This document shows positions 39,369-49,437 of a stretch of DNA of 64,000 bases, piece by piece (the stretch's first letter is position 1; each line of letters begins with the position of its first letter). Location of the stretch: the NCBI GenBank assembly GCA_963700865.1, contig CAVOZC010000022.1, positions 248,001 through 312,000 on the forward strand. Direction: 5' to 3'. The notes beneath the pieces are model-generated. The model was not told the origin of the DNA. It searched no databases and saw only the letters and a list, made by a program, of their open reading frames with translations. The translations under genes and the position numbers were made by a program. Source of the stretch: CAVOGJ01 sp963700865 (GTDB lineage: Bacteria; Planctomycetota; Planctomycetia; Pirellulales; Pirellulaceae).

Positions 39369-41148
39369 ATGGATGCGTCCGATTCGTTCGAATCCTCCCG
39401 GTCCCTTTCGCCACGGCGAAATACAACGACCGCTCACGACATCGATGGCCTCGTCGCTGAGCAACTGGCCCATTTTTCCATCGACGCGAAGACGCCTTTT
39501 GGACGGTCGCTCGGGCGACTGGTGGCCCGTATGTACGAGGCGCAGCACGATATTGATCAGCTGTGGAAGACCACGTTGGCTGGCTTGCAGGAACTCGACC
39601 AGGCCGACCGCATCGCCCGCTTCAACGCCAAGAAATTCGTGTCCTTCCAGCTGGCGAAACTGCTCGATAATTTTCAGCAGTCGTTTCGGAAGAGCTATCA
39701 GTCCCTGGAAATGACCGGCGCGACGCAAATGGCCAAGGGTCCGTACCCGATCTTCGACAACATTACGGCCATCTTTTCCGCGACACCCGTCATCACGCGG
39801 ACGGCGACCTATGTCTACGCCTGTGCGGAGTGGATCGAAGACGCCTTCGCCGGCAAGGATTTCATGCTGGAGATCTACTCGCGGTTGCTCAACCCGACCA
39901 GCATTACGCTGGCGAATCACGTCGTCGATCTTGAAGCCGGTCCCTACGCGAGCGATTATCTGGCCTGGAACTTTAACAGTGGCATGGCCGCCATCGACGC
40001 CACGCTGGCACACCTGCTGGGCCGCGACGATATCCTCATCACCAGCCGCAACATCTACGGCGGCGCTTATCAGCTGATTCATGATTGGTATGCGAAGCCT
40101 GGAAATCTGGCGATCGCCGTGGAAACGTTCGACGGGTGCTTGGAAAAGGACTTTGCCGCCTGCGCGGAGCGGGTCCAGAAAAAGTATGCCGACCGTCTGG
40201 CCCAGGGACGGAATATCTACGTCCACCTTGAATCCCCCAGCAACCCGCATGGACACGTGCTCGACGTGCCGGCGATCTGCCGTAAGGCGCACGAGTTGGG
40301 CATGAAAGTCATGCTCGACGCGACCGTCGCCACGCCATTCCTGAGCAATCCCCTGCAGCGGGAGGCGGTCACGGAAAGGCCCGACTTTCTCATCCACAGC
40401 TATACCAAGGACATGTCGGGAACAGGGAGCGTCATTGCGGGCTGCGTCATCGGCCGCAACGAAGATATGTTCATTCCCAAAGGGCAAACCAGCGGCGAAC
40501 GATTCCTGGGATCAGACGATGTTCTGGAACGTGTATTATGTCAAGGGAGCCTTTCTCAATGCCGACGCGGCCTTCGAAGTGTTGCAGGGCCTCCACACGC
40601 TCGATGTGCGGATGACGAAGAAGTGCATCAATACGCTGATCCTCACCCGGTTTCTGGCGGCCCACCCCCGCATTACCGTGCACAGCAACGCCCTCGACGA
40701 CCATCCCAATGCCGCGTTGCGGAAGCGGCTCAATTTCCTCGGGCTGCCCGCGCCCCTGTTCACCATGGAAATGGGCGATCTCCCCCGACCGGTCTTTCAG
40801 CGGTTCTTCGATATGCTGTCACCCATGTTCGGACACATGATCAGCCTGGGACAATGCAATACGATCATCAGTTGTCCGTCCCTGACCACGCACTCCGAAC
40901 TGAACGCCGAAGCGCTGCAGTTGGCAGGCCTGGCGCCGACGACCATTCGCGTGGCCCTGGGGGATGAGGACCCGCTCGATCTGTTAAACCATCTGGTACA
41001 GACGGCGCGGGCCACAATCGACCGCGATATTCCCGGTTTTTCCCAAGGCTTTCCCACGGGCGAGGCGGTCAAGCGGCTGGTCCGCGAATGCTACGTGCAA
41101 ACCCATCGCGACTATATTGAGCAACGACTCGCGGCGATGGACGCGTGA
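39369..41148 (+). CDS. PLP-dependent Cys/Met metabolism-family enzyme (frameshifted)
   Basis: About 590 residues. The main part is a fold-type I PLP enzyme of the cystathionine gamma-synthase / gamma-lyase family: NFNSGMAAIDATLAHL (cofactor phosphate loop region), HLESPSNPHGHVLDVPAI, LDATVATPF and the Schiff-base lysine in HSYTKDMSG. It carries about 130 extra N-terminal residues, helical, unlike plain members of the family. The frame shifts near 40505; the continuation gives WDQTMFWNVYYVKG and HTLDVRMTKKCINTL. The GGAG before the ATG is well placed. Reaction not certain: a lyase or sulphhydrylase on a Cys-, Hse- or Met-like substrate. Divergent from trpE. Confidence 0.75.
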
Positions 41149-41193
41149 AGTTCCTCGGGGGTCGTTGATGCCGACGGTCCAAGGTCTGGCGAT

Positions 41194-41218
41194 CGTAGCG
41201 TGGCCGTCCTCGGCCGCG
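41194..41218 (+). repeat. Dispersed repeat, left arm of an inverted pair
   Basis: CGTAGCGTGGCCGTCCTCGG followed by CCGCG. Paired with a reverse copy 88 bases downstream. Confidence 0.75.
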
Positions 41219-41306
41219 AGGCGTTGCGTCGACATCGATGTCACGCAGGATGCGCCCGCAGCGTGTCGCGTTTGCTTGCCAGAGATATTCCGATCTGGAA
41301 ATCCAT

Positions 41307-41330
41307 CGCGGCCGGGACGGCCACGCTACA
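41307..41330 (-). repeat. Dispersed repeat, right arm of an inverted pair
   Basis: CGCGGCCGGGACGGCCACGC followed by TACA, the reverse complement of the consensus. Confidence 0.75.
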
Positions 41331-41584
41331 GGGATGCGGCGCGGTGCCGTGGCTGGGGCATCCTGCCACAGTCGGCCCTGAGTGCGACACAAATGACTTC
41401 ACATGGCCGATGACGGGCAAGAGGGACACCGTTCTCTCGAACAAAGGACCGCGTCGACTGGGCGGATGCGTGACCACGGATAGAATAGGGGTGGCCGCGG
41501 CCACTTCCCGATACCGCCATGGACCAAATCGCCCCGCCCGGCAATCGCCATTATCGAGTTGGATCTATCCAGGAGCATTCCATC

Positions 41585-43019
41585 GTGCTGCATCTACCCG
41601 TCATGCGCTGGGGACAACCTTACGAATCTCTCGAAGTCGCCGAGGTCGTCCATTTCCACACGGGCGAGCCGATTGCGAAGGTCAGTCAGGCGAATGGGGG
41701 CATGATCCAACGCGACCTGCGGAAAGCGGCCCAGGCTCGCCGCCTGCTCCGCGAGTTCCCCTGCAGCGAATTGATCGAGCTTTGTCGGCAGGCCGCCGAT
41801 CTGTTCGAATCGGCCACGCTGCCGATGGGGGACGGCACACAGTCGCCAGACGCCTTCGTCCATGCCCAATCGGCCAGCACCGGCCTGCCAGAACAGATGT
41901 GTCGGGGCAACATGCAAAAGAGCGCGTTCGTACTGAGAAACATGGCAGAAATCCTGGATGCCCTCACGCGAGGCCTGGATCTTGACATTCTCACCAACGG
42001 CTTTGGTGTCGAATCGCGCGGCGTGATCGTCAGCTACCAGGCCCAGACACCCGTCTTGGGCGCCGTACTCCCCTCGAACTCGCCGGGCGTCCACACGCTA
42101 TGGCTGCCGGCGATTCCCCTCCAGATTGGCTTGGCCCTCAAACCGGGATCCTCCGAACCGTGGACTCCCTTCCGCATCGTTGCGGCGTTCATCAAGGCCG
42201 GTGTGCCCGCGAGCGCCTTTGGTCTCTACCCGGGTGGACATGATGCCGGCCCAGCCCTGCTGGCTTCGTGTCCCAGGAGCATGATCTTTGGCAGCCAGCA
42301 GACCGTGGAGCAGTACCATGGCAATCCCAAGGTCCAGGCCCACGGGCCTGGCTTTTCCAAGATCCTACTGGGCGACGATCTTGTCGATGACTGGGAATCC
42401 TATCTCGACGTCCTGATTGAGAGTGTATTCAGCAACGGCGGACGCAGCTGCATCAATTGCTCGGGGATTCTGGGCGTCGCGTCACACGCGCGAAATCGCG
42501 GCAGCGATCGCCGACCGGCTGGGACCGGTCACGCCACTACCGCCCGACGATCCGCAAGCCGGGCTGGCCGCTTTCACAAATCCGGCCATGGCTGCCGGCG
42601 TCTGGCAGATGATCGAGCAGGATCTGGCCCAGCCCGGTGTCACCGACTGCACGTCGGGTTTCGGCGAGCGTTTGATCGAGCAAGAGCGGTGTGCGTACTT
42701 GCGGCCGATGGTGATACACTGCGATTCGCCCGAGCGGAGCGCCGCCGCGAAAGAGTACATGTTTCCCTTCGTGTCGGTCGTCGAGTGTCCCCAGGCCGAC
42801 ATGCTGCGGCACATCGGGCCCACCCTGGTGGGGACCGCGATCACGCAAGATGCCGACTGGATCGACGAACTGACGGACTGCGTCCACATTGATCGCTTAA
42901 ATGTCGGACCGATCCCGACGAATCGGCTCAACTGGCTACAACCCCACGAGGGAAATATTATCGACTTCCTGTTTCGCTCGCGAGCCTACCAACGATCCGA
43001 ACGGGCACTCGTGAGCTGA
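41585..43019 (+). CDS. Aldehyde dehydrogenase-family protein (frameshifted)
   Basis: About 478 residues. ALDH-fold NAD(P)-dependent oxidoreductase. Recognisable are VLGAVLPSNSPGVHTLWLP (nucleotide-binding segment), IFGSQQTVEQYHG and the catalytic Cys in FSNGGRSCINCSG. The usual LELGGK glutamate motif is absent: AHGPGFSKILLG stands there, as in CoA-acylating or otherwise atypical ALDHs. The GTG at 41585 is chosen because AGGAG lies at 41571-41575. The frame breaks near 42465, and WASRHTREIAAAIADRLGPV continues in the next frame to 43019. An iron alcohol dehydrogenase gene follows 105 bases on, so the pair may interconvert an acyl-CoA or acid, its aldehyde and the alcohol; this is inference. 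Confidence 0.7.
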
Positions 43020-43124
43020 CGAATTTGACCGTAGTCACACGTCGGGCGAGATCGGCGGTCCGGGAAAGACTGCCCACGCCCTTCCCACCCTCGATCCCTC
43101 CCGCCATCCCTCCCACGGAGCGCC

Positions 43125-44294
<1,170 letters not shown>

Positions 44295-44324
44295 TACCGG
44301 CCCCCTGGAAAATGGAGACTCAAG

Positions 44325-45527
44325 ATGATGTGCGTCCCAATCCGCACGAGCGTCGTGTTGCTCCTCTTGGTCGCGTCATGCTCCCTGGCTCAAGTCCCGC
44401 CGGGCGGGAACGGCCCGCCGCCGGCCGATACCCGGCCGCCTGAGCCTGCCGCCACCCGCTGGTCCATGTTTCGCGGCGAGCCGACCTGTGACGGGCGGGC
44501 CGCCGAAGCACTCCGTCTGCCGCTGGAGTTGCTGTGGAAGTTCACCGTGCCCGACGGCGCCTTCAGTGGAACGGCAGCCATCGTCGACGGGCATGTGTAT
44601 TTAGGCGACCTGGACGGTTCGCTGCTCGCGCTCGACGCGGTCACCGGCCAGGAGAAGTGGCGTTTCAAGACCGAAATCGGTTTTGCCGCTTCACCCAGCG
44701 TGCGGCAGGGCAACATTTATGTGGGCGACCTGGACGGCATCTTTTATTGCATCGAGGCGGCCAGCGGCCGGGAACGATGGCGGCATACGGCCGATGCGGA
44801 GATCGATTCGTCGGCCAATTTTTATCGTGATACGGTCATTTTTGGTTCGCAAGATGCGACACTTTATTGTCTCGATGCCGCGACAGGCGGCTTACGCTGG
44901 AAGTTTGCGATCGACGATCAGATTCGCTGCACGCCAGCAGTGGTCGATAACCGTGCGTTCGTCGCGGGTTGTGATGCCAAACTGCACATCATTGATCTGA
45001 ATGAGGGGACAGAAAGCGGCGCGGTCGAAATCGATGGACCGACGGGTGTTACGCCGGCCGTCGTGGGTGACCGCGTTTACTTTGGCACGGAGGGCGGCTC
45101 GTTCTATGCCATCGACTGGAAACGCCAGGAAATTGTGTGGCGGAACGAAAATCAACCGCGGGGGTCTTCCTATCGCAGTTCGCCAGCCGTCAGCGAACAA
45201 CTGGCGATTGTCGGCGGGCGGGGGAAGCGGGTACTGGCCTTTTCGCTGGCCAATGGCGAGGTCGCCTGGGAATTTGTGACGCGTCGCGAAGTGGACTCGT
45301 CACCCGTGTTGACCGGAAACCACGTCTTCTTTGGTTCGGATGAAGGTCGTCTGTTCTGCCTCGACGTCACCAACGGCGAAAAACGGTGGGAATATGAAAC
45401 GGGCGGCAAGATTTCCGCGTCCCCCGCTATTGCGGCTGGTAAATTAGTGGTGGCCAACGAGGAGGGGGTGGTGTTCTGTTTTGGTCAGTCCCAGGTACGA
45501 GGAGAGCAGGAGACGGATGACGGATAG
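44325..45527 (+). CDS. PQQ-like beta-propeller lipoprotein or exported protein
   Basis: 400 residues. The N-terminal signal VVLLLLVASCSLAQ could be a lipobox (VASC) or an ordinary signal peptide. A Pro-rich linker follows, then seven or eight PQQ-type beta-propeller blades with regularly spaced units such as VYLGDLDGSLLALDAVTGQ, IYVGDLDGIFYCIEAASGR, VIFGSQDATLYCLDAATGG and VFFGSDEGRLFCLDVTNGE. No PQQ-dependent dehydrogenase catalytic domain is seen, so a scaffold or assembly role (BamB-like fold) is more likely than catalysis. It overlaps the next gene by 11 bases. GGAG lies upstream of the ATG. Confidence 0.8.
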   Translation: MMCVPIRTSVVLLLLVASCSLAQVPPGGNGPPPADTRPPEPAATRWSMFRGEPTCDGRAAEALRLPLELLWKFTVPDGAFSGTAAIVDGHVYLGDLDGSLLALDAVTGQEKWRFKTEIGFAASPSVRQGNIYVGDLDGIFYCIEAASGRERWRHTADAEIDSSANFYRDTVIFGSQDATLYCLDAATGGLRWKFAIDDQIRCTPAVVDNRAFVAGCDAKLHIIDLNEGTESGAVEIDGPTGVTPAVVGDRVYFGTEGGSFYAIDWKRQEIVWRNENQPRGSSYRSSPAVSEQLAIVGGRGKRVLAFSLANGEVAWEFVTRREVDSSPVLTGNHVFFGSDEGRLFCLDVTNGEKRWEYETGGKISASPAIAAGKLVVANEEGVVFCFGQSQVRGEQETDDG

Positions 45528-46818
45528 CACAAAGACAGACGTCGGCAGCTACTTTATTTCGAACTACCCACCCTTCTCGGTCTGGGACGCGGAGCATCTG
45601 CCCGCGCTCGAGTCGGCTCTGCAGTCCCCCCCGGCCGACGTTCCGCTGGGACTGTACCTGCACATTCCGTTTTGCCGGAAGCGCTGCAAATTCTGCTACT
45701 TCCGTGTGTATACCGACAAGCGGGCCGACGAAATCGAGGTCTACCTCGCGGCCCTGGCCCGAGAAATCGAGTTAGTGAGCCAGCTTCCCTGCATGGGAGA
45801 TCGACCGTTTCGTTTCGTTTACTTCGGCGGCGGGACTCCTTCGTTCCTCAGCGTGCGGCAACTCGAATCGCTCGTCAATCGGCTGCGGGCCAATATCCGC
45901 TGGGATCAGGCGGAAGAAGTCACGTTCGAGTGCGAGCCCGGCACGCTCTCGGAACCCAAGGTCATGAAACTGGCCGAACTGGGAGTGACACGATTGAGTC
46001 TGGGTGTCGAGAATTTTAGCGATGAGGTGTTGGAGGAGAATGGCCGCGCTCACTTGTCGGGTGAGATCATGAAAAGCTGGGAGTGGATTCGGGCGGCCCA
46101 ATTTCCGAACGTCAACATCGATCTGATTGCCGGCATGGTGAAAGAGTCTTGGGACAACTGGCGTGACTGCGTGCAAAAGACGATCGATCTTGACCCGGAA
46201 AGCGTGACGATTTATCAAATGGAGCTGCCGTTCAATACGACCTACTCGAAGGACATCCTGGGCAATCAGATCGAGATCCCCGTGGCCGATTGGGAAACGA
46301 AACGAGACTGGGTCGCCTACGCCTTCGACGAACTGGAACGAGCCGGCTATGCGGTGTCGAGCGCCTACACGATGGTCCGCGATCCGGGCAAGGTAAATTT
46401 CAGTTATCGAGACCATCTCTGGCAGGGATCGGACTTGCTCGCAACGGGGGTTGCCAGCTTCGGGCATATTTCCGGCGTGCACTACCAGAACCAACCCGAC
46501 TGGCCGGGCTACGTCGGGGCACTGGACGATGGCCGGCTGCCGCTGTCGCGAGCCTATCCGGCGACGCCAACCGACTTGCTGACCCGAGAGATGATTCTGC
46601 AGCTGAAGCGGGGACGACTGGCGACCCGGTATTTCCGCGACAAATTCGGCGTCGACATTTTGGCACGCTGGCAAGAGGTCTGGGAATCGTACGAGCGAGA
46701 CGGCCTGCTGACCGTTGCCGCCGAGGAAATCCGCCTTACCCGGCCCGGGCTGTTGCGGGTCGACGGCCTGCTACCGGCCTTTTTTGCTCCCGCCTATCAG
46801 GGAATTCGCTACACCTAG
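45517..46818 (+). CDS. HemW/HemN-like radical SAM protein
   Basis: 433 residues. Radical SAM enzyme of the coproporphyrinogen-oxidase-like family. The cluster motif is HIPFCRKRCKFCYFRVY (C-x3-C-x2-C); then come YFGGGTPSFL, FECEPGTLS, VTRLSLGVENF and the HemN C-terminal domain with DLLTREMILQLKRG. The aromatic after the third Cys reads CYF rather than the CDF common in HemW, so the exact reaction (heme chaperone or another) is open. I start at ATG 45517: AGGAGAGCAGGAG lies just before it, and it overlaps the preceding stop by 11 bases, which points to translational coupling with the beta-propeller gene. Confidence 0.85.
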   Translation: MTDSTKTDVGSYFISNYPPFSVWDAEHLPALESALQSPPADVPLGLYLHIPFCRKRCKFCYFRVYTDKRADEIEVYLAALAREIELVSQLPCMGDRPFRFVYFGGGTPSFLSVRQLESLVNRLRANIRWDQAEEVTFECEPGTLSEPKVMKLAELGVTRLSLGVENFSDEVLEENGRAHLSGEIMKSWEWIRAAQFPNVNIDLIAGMVKESWDNWRDCVQKTIDLDPESVTIYQMELPFNTTYSKDILGNQIEIPVADWETKRDWVAYAFDELERAGYAVSSAYTMVRDPGKVNFSYRDHLWQGSDLLATGVASFGHISGVHYQNQPDWPGYVGALDDGRLPLSRAYPATPTDLLTREMILQLKRGRLATRYFRDKFGVDILARWQEVWESYERDGLLTVAAEEIRLTRPGLLRVDGLLPAFFAPAYQGIRYT

Positions 46819-46882
46819 GACCTGCCCCCGGCCGGCCCATCCCGGTCGCAAATCAACCCGACGACAGGAATTTTCCTGCAAG

Positions 46883-47506
46883 ATGCCCGCCCGAAGCGGC
46901 AACTCTCCCTCGGCCATGACAGGAACCGCCAACTCGACGCAGAGGCCCATTGACTGGGACGGGGTGCTTCGGGACCACACATCGTGGTTGCGATCCGTGG
47001 TGACTGCGCGATTGGGCGAGCCGCAGGCGGTCGAAGATGTCCTGCAAAATGTGGCCTTGGCGGCATCCAAGGGAGGCCCGCAGGACCTGCATGCCGACAA
47101 GGTGGCTCCGTGGCTCTATCAGGTCGCTGTGCGGCAAACGCTGATGTACCGGCGAACGGCGGGACGGCGGCGAAAACTGGTCGGCGGCTTTGCGGAAAGA
47201 GTTCAACCGAAGGAGTCCGATTCGCGTGAGTCGGACCCGTTGGAGTGGCTGTTGGCTCAGGAACGAGCCACGACCATTCGCCAAGCGATGGCAGGTCTGC
47301 ATCACCGAGACCGCGAGATCCTGATGTTGAAATACGAACAAGGCTGGAGCTATCACGAATTGGCTCAGCACCTGGGGATCAGTCACAGTGCCGTGGAGGC
47401 CCGACTACACCGAGCCAGAAAACGCCTGCGTGAAAAGCTCACCCGTGCGGATCTGCTCGGCTCGCTGGGAACCCGTCGCGGGGCCCGGGCATCCGCATCG
47501 ATTTGA
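46883..47506 (+). CDS. ECF-type RNA polymerase sigma factor
   Basis: 207 residues. Sigma-70 family ECF factor: region 2 with SVVTARLGEPQAVEDVLQNV and WLYQVAVRQTLMYRR, region 4 with HHRDREILMLKYEQGWSYHE and LGISHSAVEARLHRARKRL. The start could be 46883 or the ATG at 46916; both have poor Shine-Dalgarno sites. It is followed by a membrane protein that looks like its anti-sigma factor and an exported PDZ protein, a set common in planctomycetes. It should direct an envelope-stress or surface regulon. Confidence 0.85.
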   Translation: MPARSGNSPSAMTGTANSTQRPIDWDGVLRDHTSWLRSVVTARLGEPQAVEDVLQNVALAASKGGPQDLHADKVAPWLYQVAVRQTLMYRRTAGRRRKLVGGFAERVQPKESDSRESDPLEWLLAQERATTIRQAMAGLHHRDREILMLKYEQGWSYHELAQHLGISHSAVEARLHRARKRLREKLTRADLLGSLGTRRGARASASI

Positions 47507-47597
47507 CAATTGGCGTCACGTGTCGCCTGGGATGCGGGATGACGACGGTTAACGAGGTCGGCGACCGATGGGACAGAAGGAAACAAGGGATAGTGCG

Positions 47598-48302
47598 ATG
47601 GTGGACGAGAAGCAATTGATGCGTTTGGTTGATGGCGAGATGTCGCTCGAAGAACAGCAAAGCGCGCTGCGGTGGCTGGACGCACACCCGGAGCGGTGGC
47701 GCGATTGCGCCTTGGCGTTTCTCGAAGAACAGACGCTGCAGCAGGAGCTGGCGACGGCTGGTGGCCGAACCGCCACTCCGGTATCCGCCGACGCAGCCAA
47801 GTTCCCCGAGGTCGGATCGCCGGCGCGGCACGCAACCGCCGGTCCTACCCACGTGACCGACGCTTCCCAAGGCGGCACCGCCGCGGCGAGCGAATCGGGA
47901 TGGGTAAAGCTAATTTCGCTGGCGGCCCTGGTGATGGCGGCGTTTGCCGTCGGCTGGCTGATGGATATGGCGAGTAAACAGCAGGCGCCGGCTCCCGCGA
48001 TGGTGGTTTCCCCAGTTCCCTCGCTGCCTGTCGATCGACCCCCAAACGACCAGCAACCACAAGTCGTCTCGCGAGACCCGCGGTCACGTCCCGACGCGTA
48101 TCCGCCTTTTTTTGTTACCGACCACCGGCTGTGGGACAACGAGTCGGCCTTGCCGCCCGAAATTGAATCGAGACTGGAACAGTTGGGAGCCGACGTGCGG
48201 CGGGAACGAGGCGTGATGCCTGGCCGCCTGCCGGACGGGCGGGTGGTCAATGTGCCCTATGAAGATATTCAAGTCGTCCCGGTCAGCAACCACGCGTATT
48301 AA
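47598..48302 (+). CDS. Putative anti-sigma factor, single-pass membrane protein
   Basis: 234 residues. The N-terminal 50 residues (EKQLMRLVDGEMSLEEQQSA, ALRWLDAHPERWRDCALAF) have the look of a zinc-less anti-sigma domain. A membrane helix follows at about residues 103-122 (VKLISLAALVMAAFAVGWLM), then an exported Pro-rich tail. I start at ATG 47598 (MVDEKQLM) because AAGGAAACAAGGG precedes it. It lies between the sigma factor and the PDZ protein, which supports the call; no conserved ZAS motif (HxxxCxxC) is present. Confidence 0.65.
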   Translation: MVDEKQLMRLVDGEMSLEEQQSALRWLDAHPERWRDCALAFLEEQTLQQELATAGGRTATPVSADAAKFPEVGSPARHATAGPTHVTDASQGGTAAASESGWVKLISLAALVMAAFAVGWLMDMASKQQAPAPAMVVSPVPSLPVDRPPNDQQPQVVSRDPRSRPDAYPPFFVTDHRLWDNESALPPEIESRLEQLGADVRRERGVMPGRLPDGRVVNVPYEDIQVVPVSNHAY

Positions 48303-48347
48303 GACGGCCACCGTGCCGTGCAATGAATGATCCAAGAGGAGTGAGTC

Positions 48348-49358
48348 ATGCTGAAATCGTTCTACCTGATGGCCATGCTGTGCGGCTTGATTGGCAGTCC
48401 CCTGTTCGCCCAGTCGGCTCCGCAAGATGCCAACACCCTGGTGCCTTTAAATGACGTGCCCGAGAGCAGGGCACCCGCAGTCGACAAGACACTGATTGAT
48501 GATACGGAAGGGTTGCTGGAGGCCATGGAGATCAATCCCAACCGACGGTGGTTGGGCGTGATCTGTGGTCCCGTCGAAGGAGTGCTGCGGGCCCAGCTCG
48601 ACCTGCCTGAGGATGTCGGACTGGTGGTCCAACAGGTCGTTCCGGGGAGCCCTGCCGAGCAGGCGGGCCTGCGGCAGCACGATATTTTGCTCGCCGTCGA
48701 CCAGAAGCCCCTGAATTCCACCAAAACGCTGATCCAGGCGATCGGCGATGCGGGCGAGCGTGAACTAAAGCTCGAGTGGCTGCGTAAAGGACAGCAGCTG
48801 GCGGCCGTAGTCACACCGGCGGAGCGGCCAGACGTGGTCAGCCTACGGGATGCCCAGGCCGCCGTTCCGGGACTGGGGGGCGCGACCGACGAATTGAAAC
48901 GGTGGGTGGATCAACTTGGCTCGGGCGGCGGCCAAGGCCCGACCCGGCTCCGCTTCCTGGGACCCGGTATCGTGGGTAATCACGCCGCGATGCCAGGAAA
49001 TTTAAATATCCAGATCACACGACAGGGGGACCAACCCGCGGATATCGTCGTCAAGCGAGACGGCGACACGTGGACGTTGAAGGAAACTGACCTGGATGCG
49101 CTCCCAGACGATGTGCGTCCGCATGTCGAAAGCATGCTGCATGGTGGCGGCATCACCGTGTTTGGCGAGGGCTTACCCGACATCCGGGCTTTGGACCTGG
49201 AAGGGATACCATGGCCGCAGATGCGGGAGCGATTTGACGACATCGATCGTCGGATGGAAAAGATGTTTGAGGAGTTGCAGCGGATGCAGGAGCGCCCATT
49301 GGTGCCGCAAAACGCCCCGGAGGCCAAGCCGCCTTTCGACCCCAACAACGATGCGTAG
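48348..49358 (+). CDS. Exported PDZ-domain protein
   Basis: 336 residues. A signal peptide (LMAMLCGLIGSPLFAQS) ends near residue 22. One PDZ domain at about residues 65-150 is marked by WLGVICGPVEG, LVVQQVVPGSPAEQAGLRQH and DILLAVDQKPL. No protease domain is seen. The C-terminal part has a coiled section (FDDIDRRMEKMFEELQRMQE). Position after the sigma/anti-sigma pair suggests that it senses or modulates periplasmic stress, perhaps by handing misfolded segments to a protease; this is inference. The Shine-Dalgarno AAGAGGAG is strong. Confidence 0.8.
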   Translation: MLKSFYLMAMLCGLIGSPLFAQSAPQDANTLVPLNDVPESRAPAVDKTLIDDTEGLLEAMEINPNRRWLGVICGPVEGVLRAQLDLPEDVGLVVQQVVPGSPAEQAGLRQHDILLAVDQKPLNSTKTLIQAIGDAGERELKLEWLRKGQQLAAVVTPAERPDVVSLRDAQAAVPGLGGATDELKRWVDQLGSGGGQGPTRLRFLGPGIVGNHAAMPGNLNIQITRQGDQPADIVVKRDGDTWTLKETDLDALPDDVRPHVESMLHGGGITVFGEGLPDIRALDLEGIPWPQMRERFDDIDRRMEKMFEELQRMQERPLVPQNAPEAKPPFDPNNDA

Positions 49359-49437
49359 TGTTCTCCACAACTCCCCCACGTTGTGGACATGTGCCCCGGC
49401 GGTACCGACATACACCGCCGGGGTATTTTTTTCTTCT

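Larger units (their letters stand above)
41149..41584. other. Intergenic region carrying an inverted repeat pair
   Basis: 436 bases between the PLP enzyme and the aldehyde dehydrogenase. Apart from the repeat pair at 41194-41330 I see nothing coding. Confidence 0.5.
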
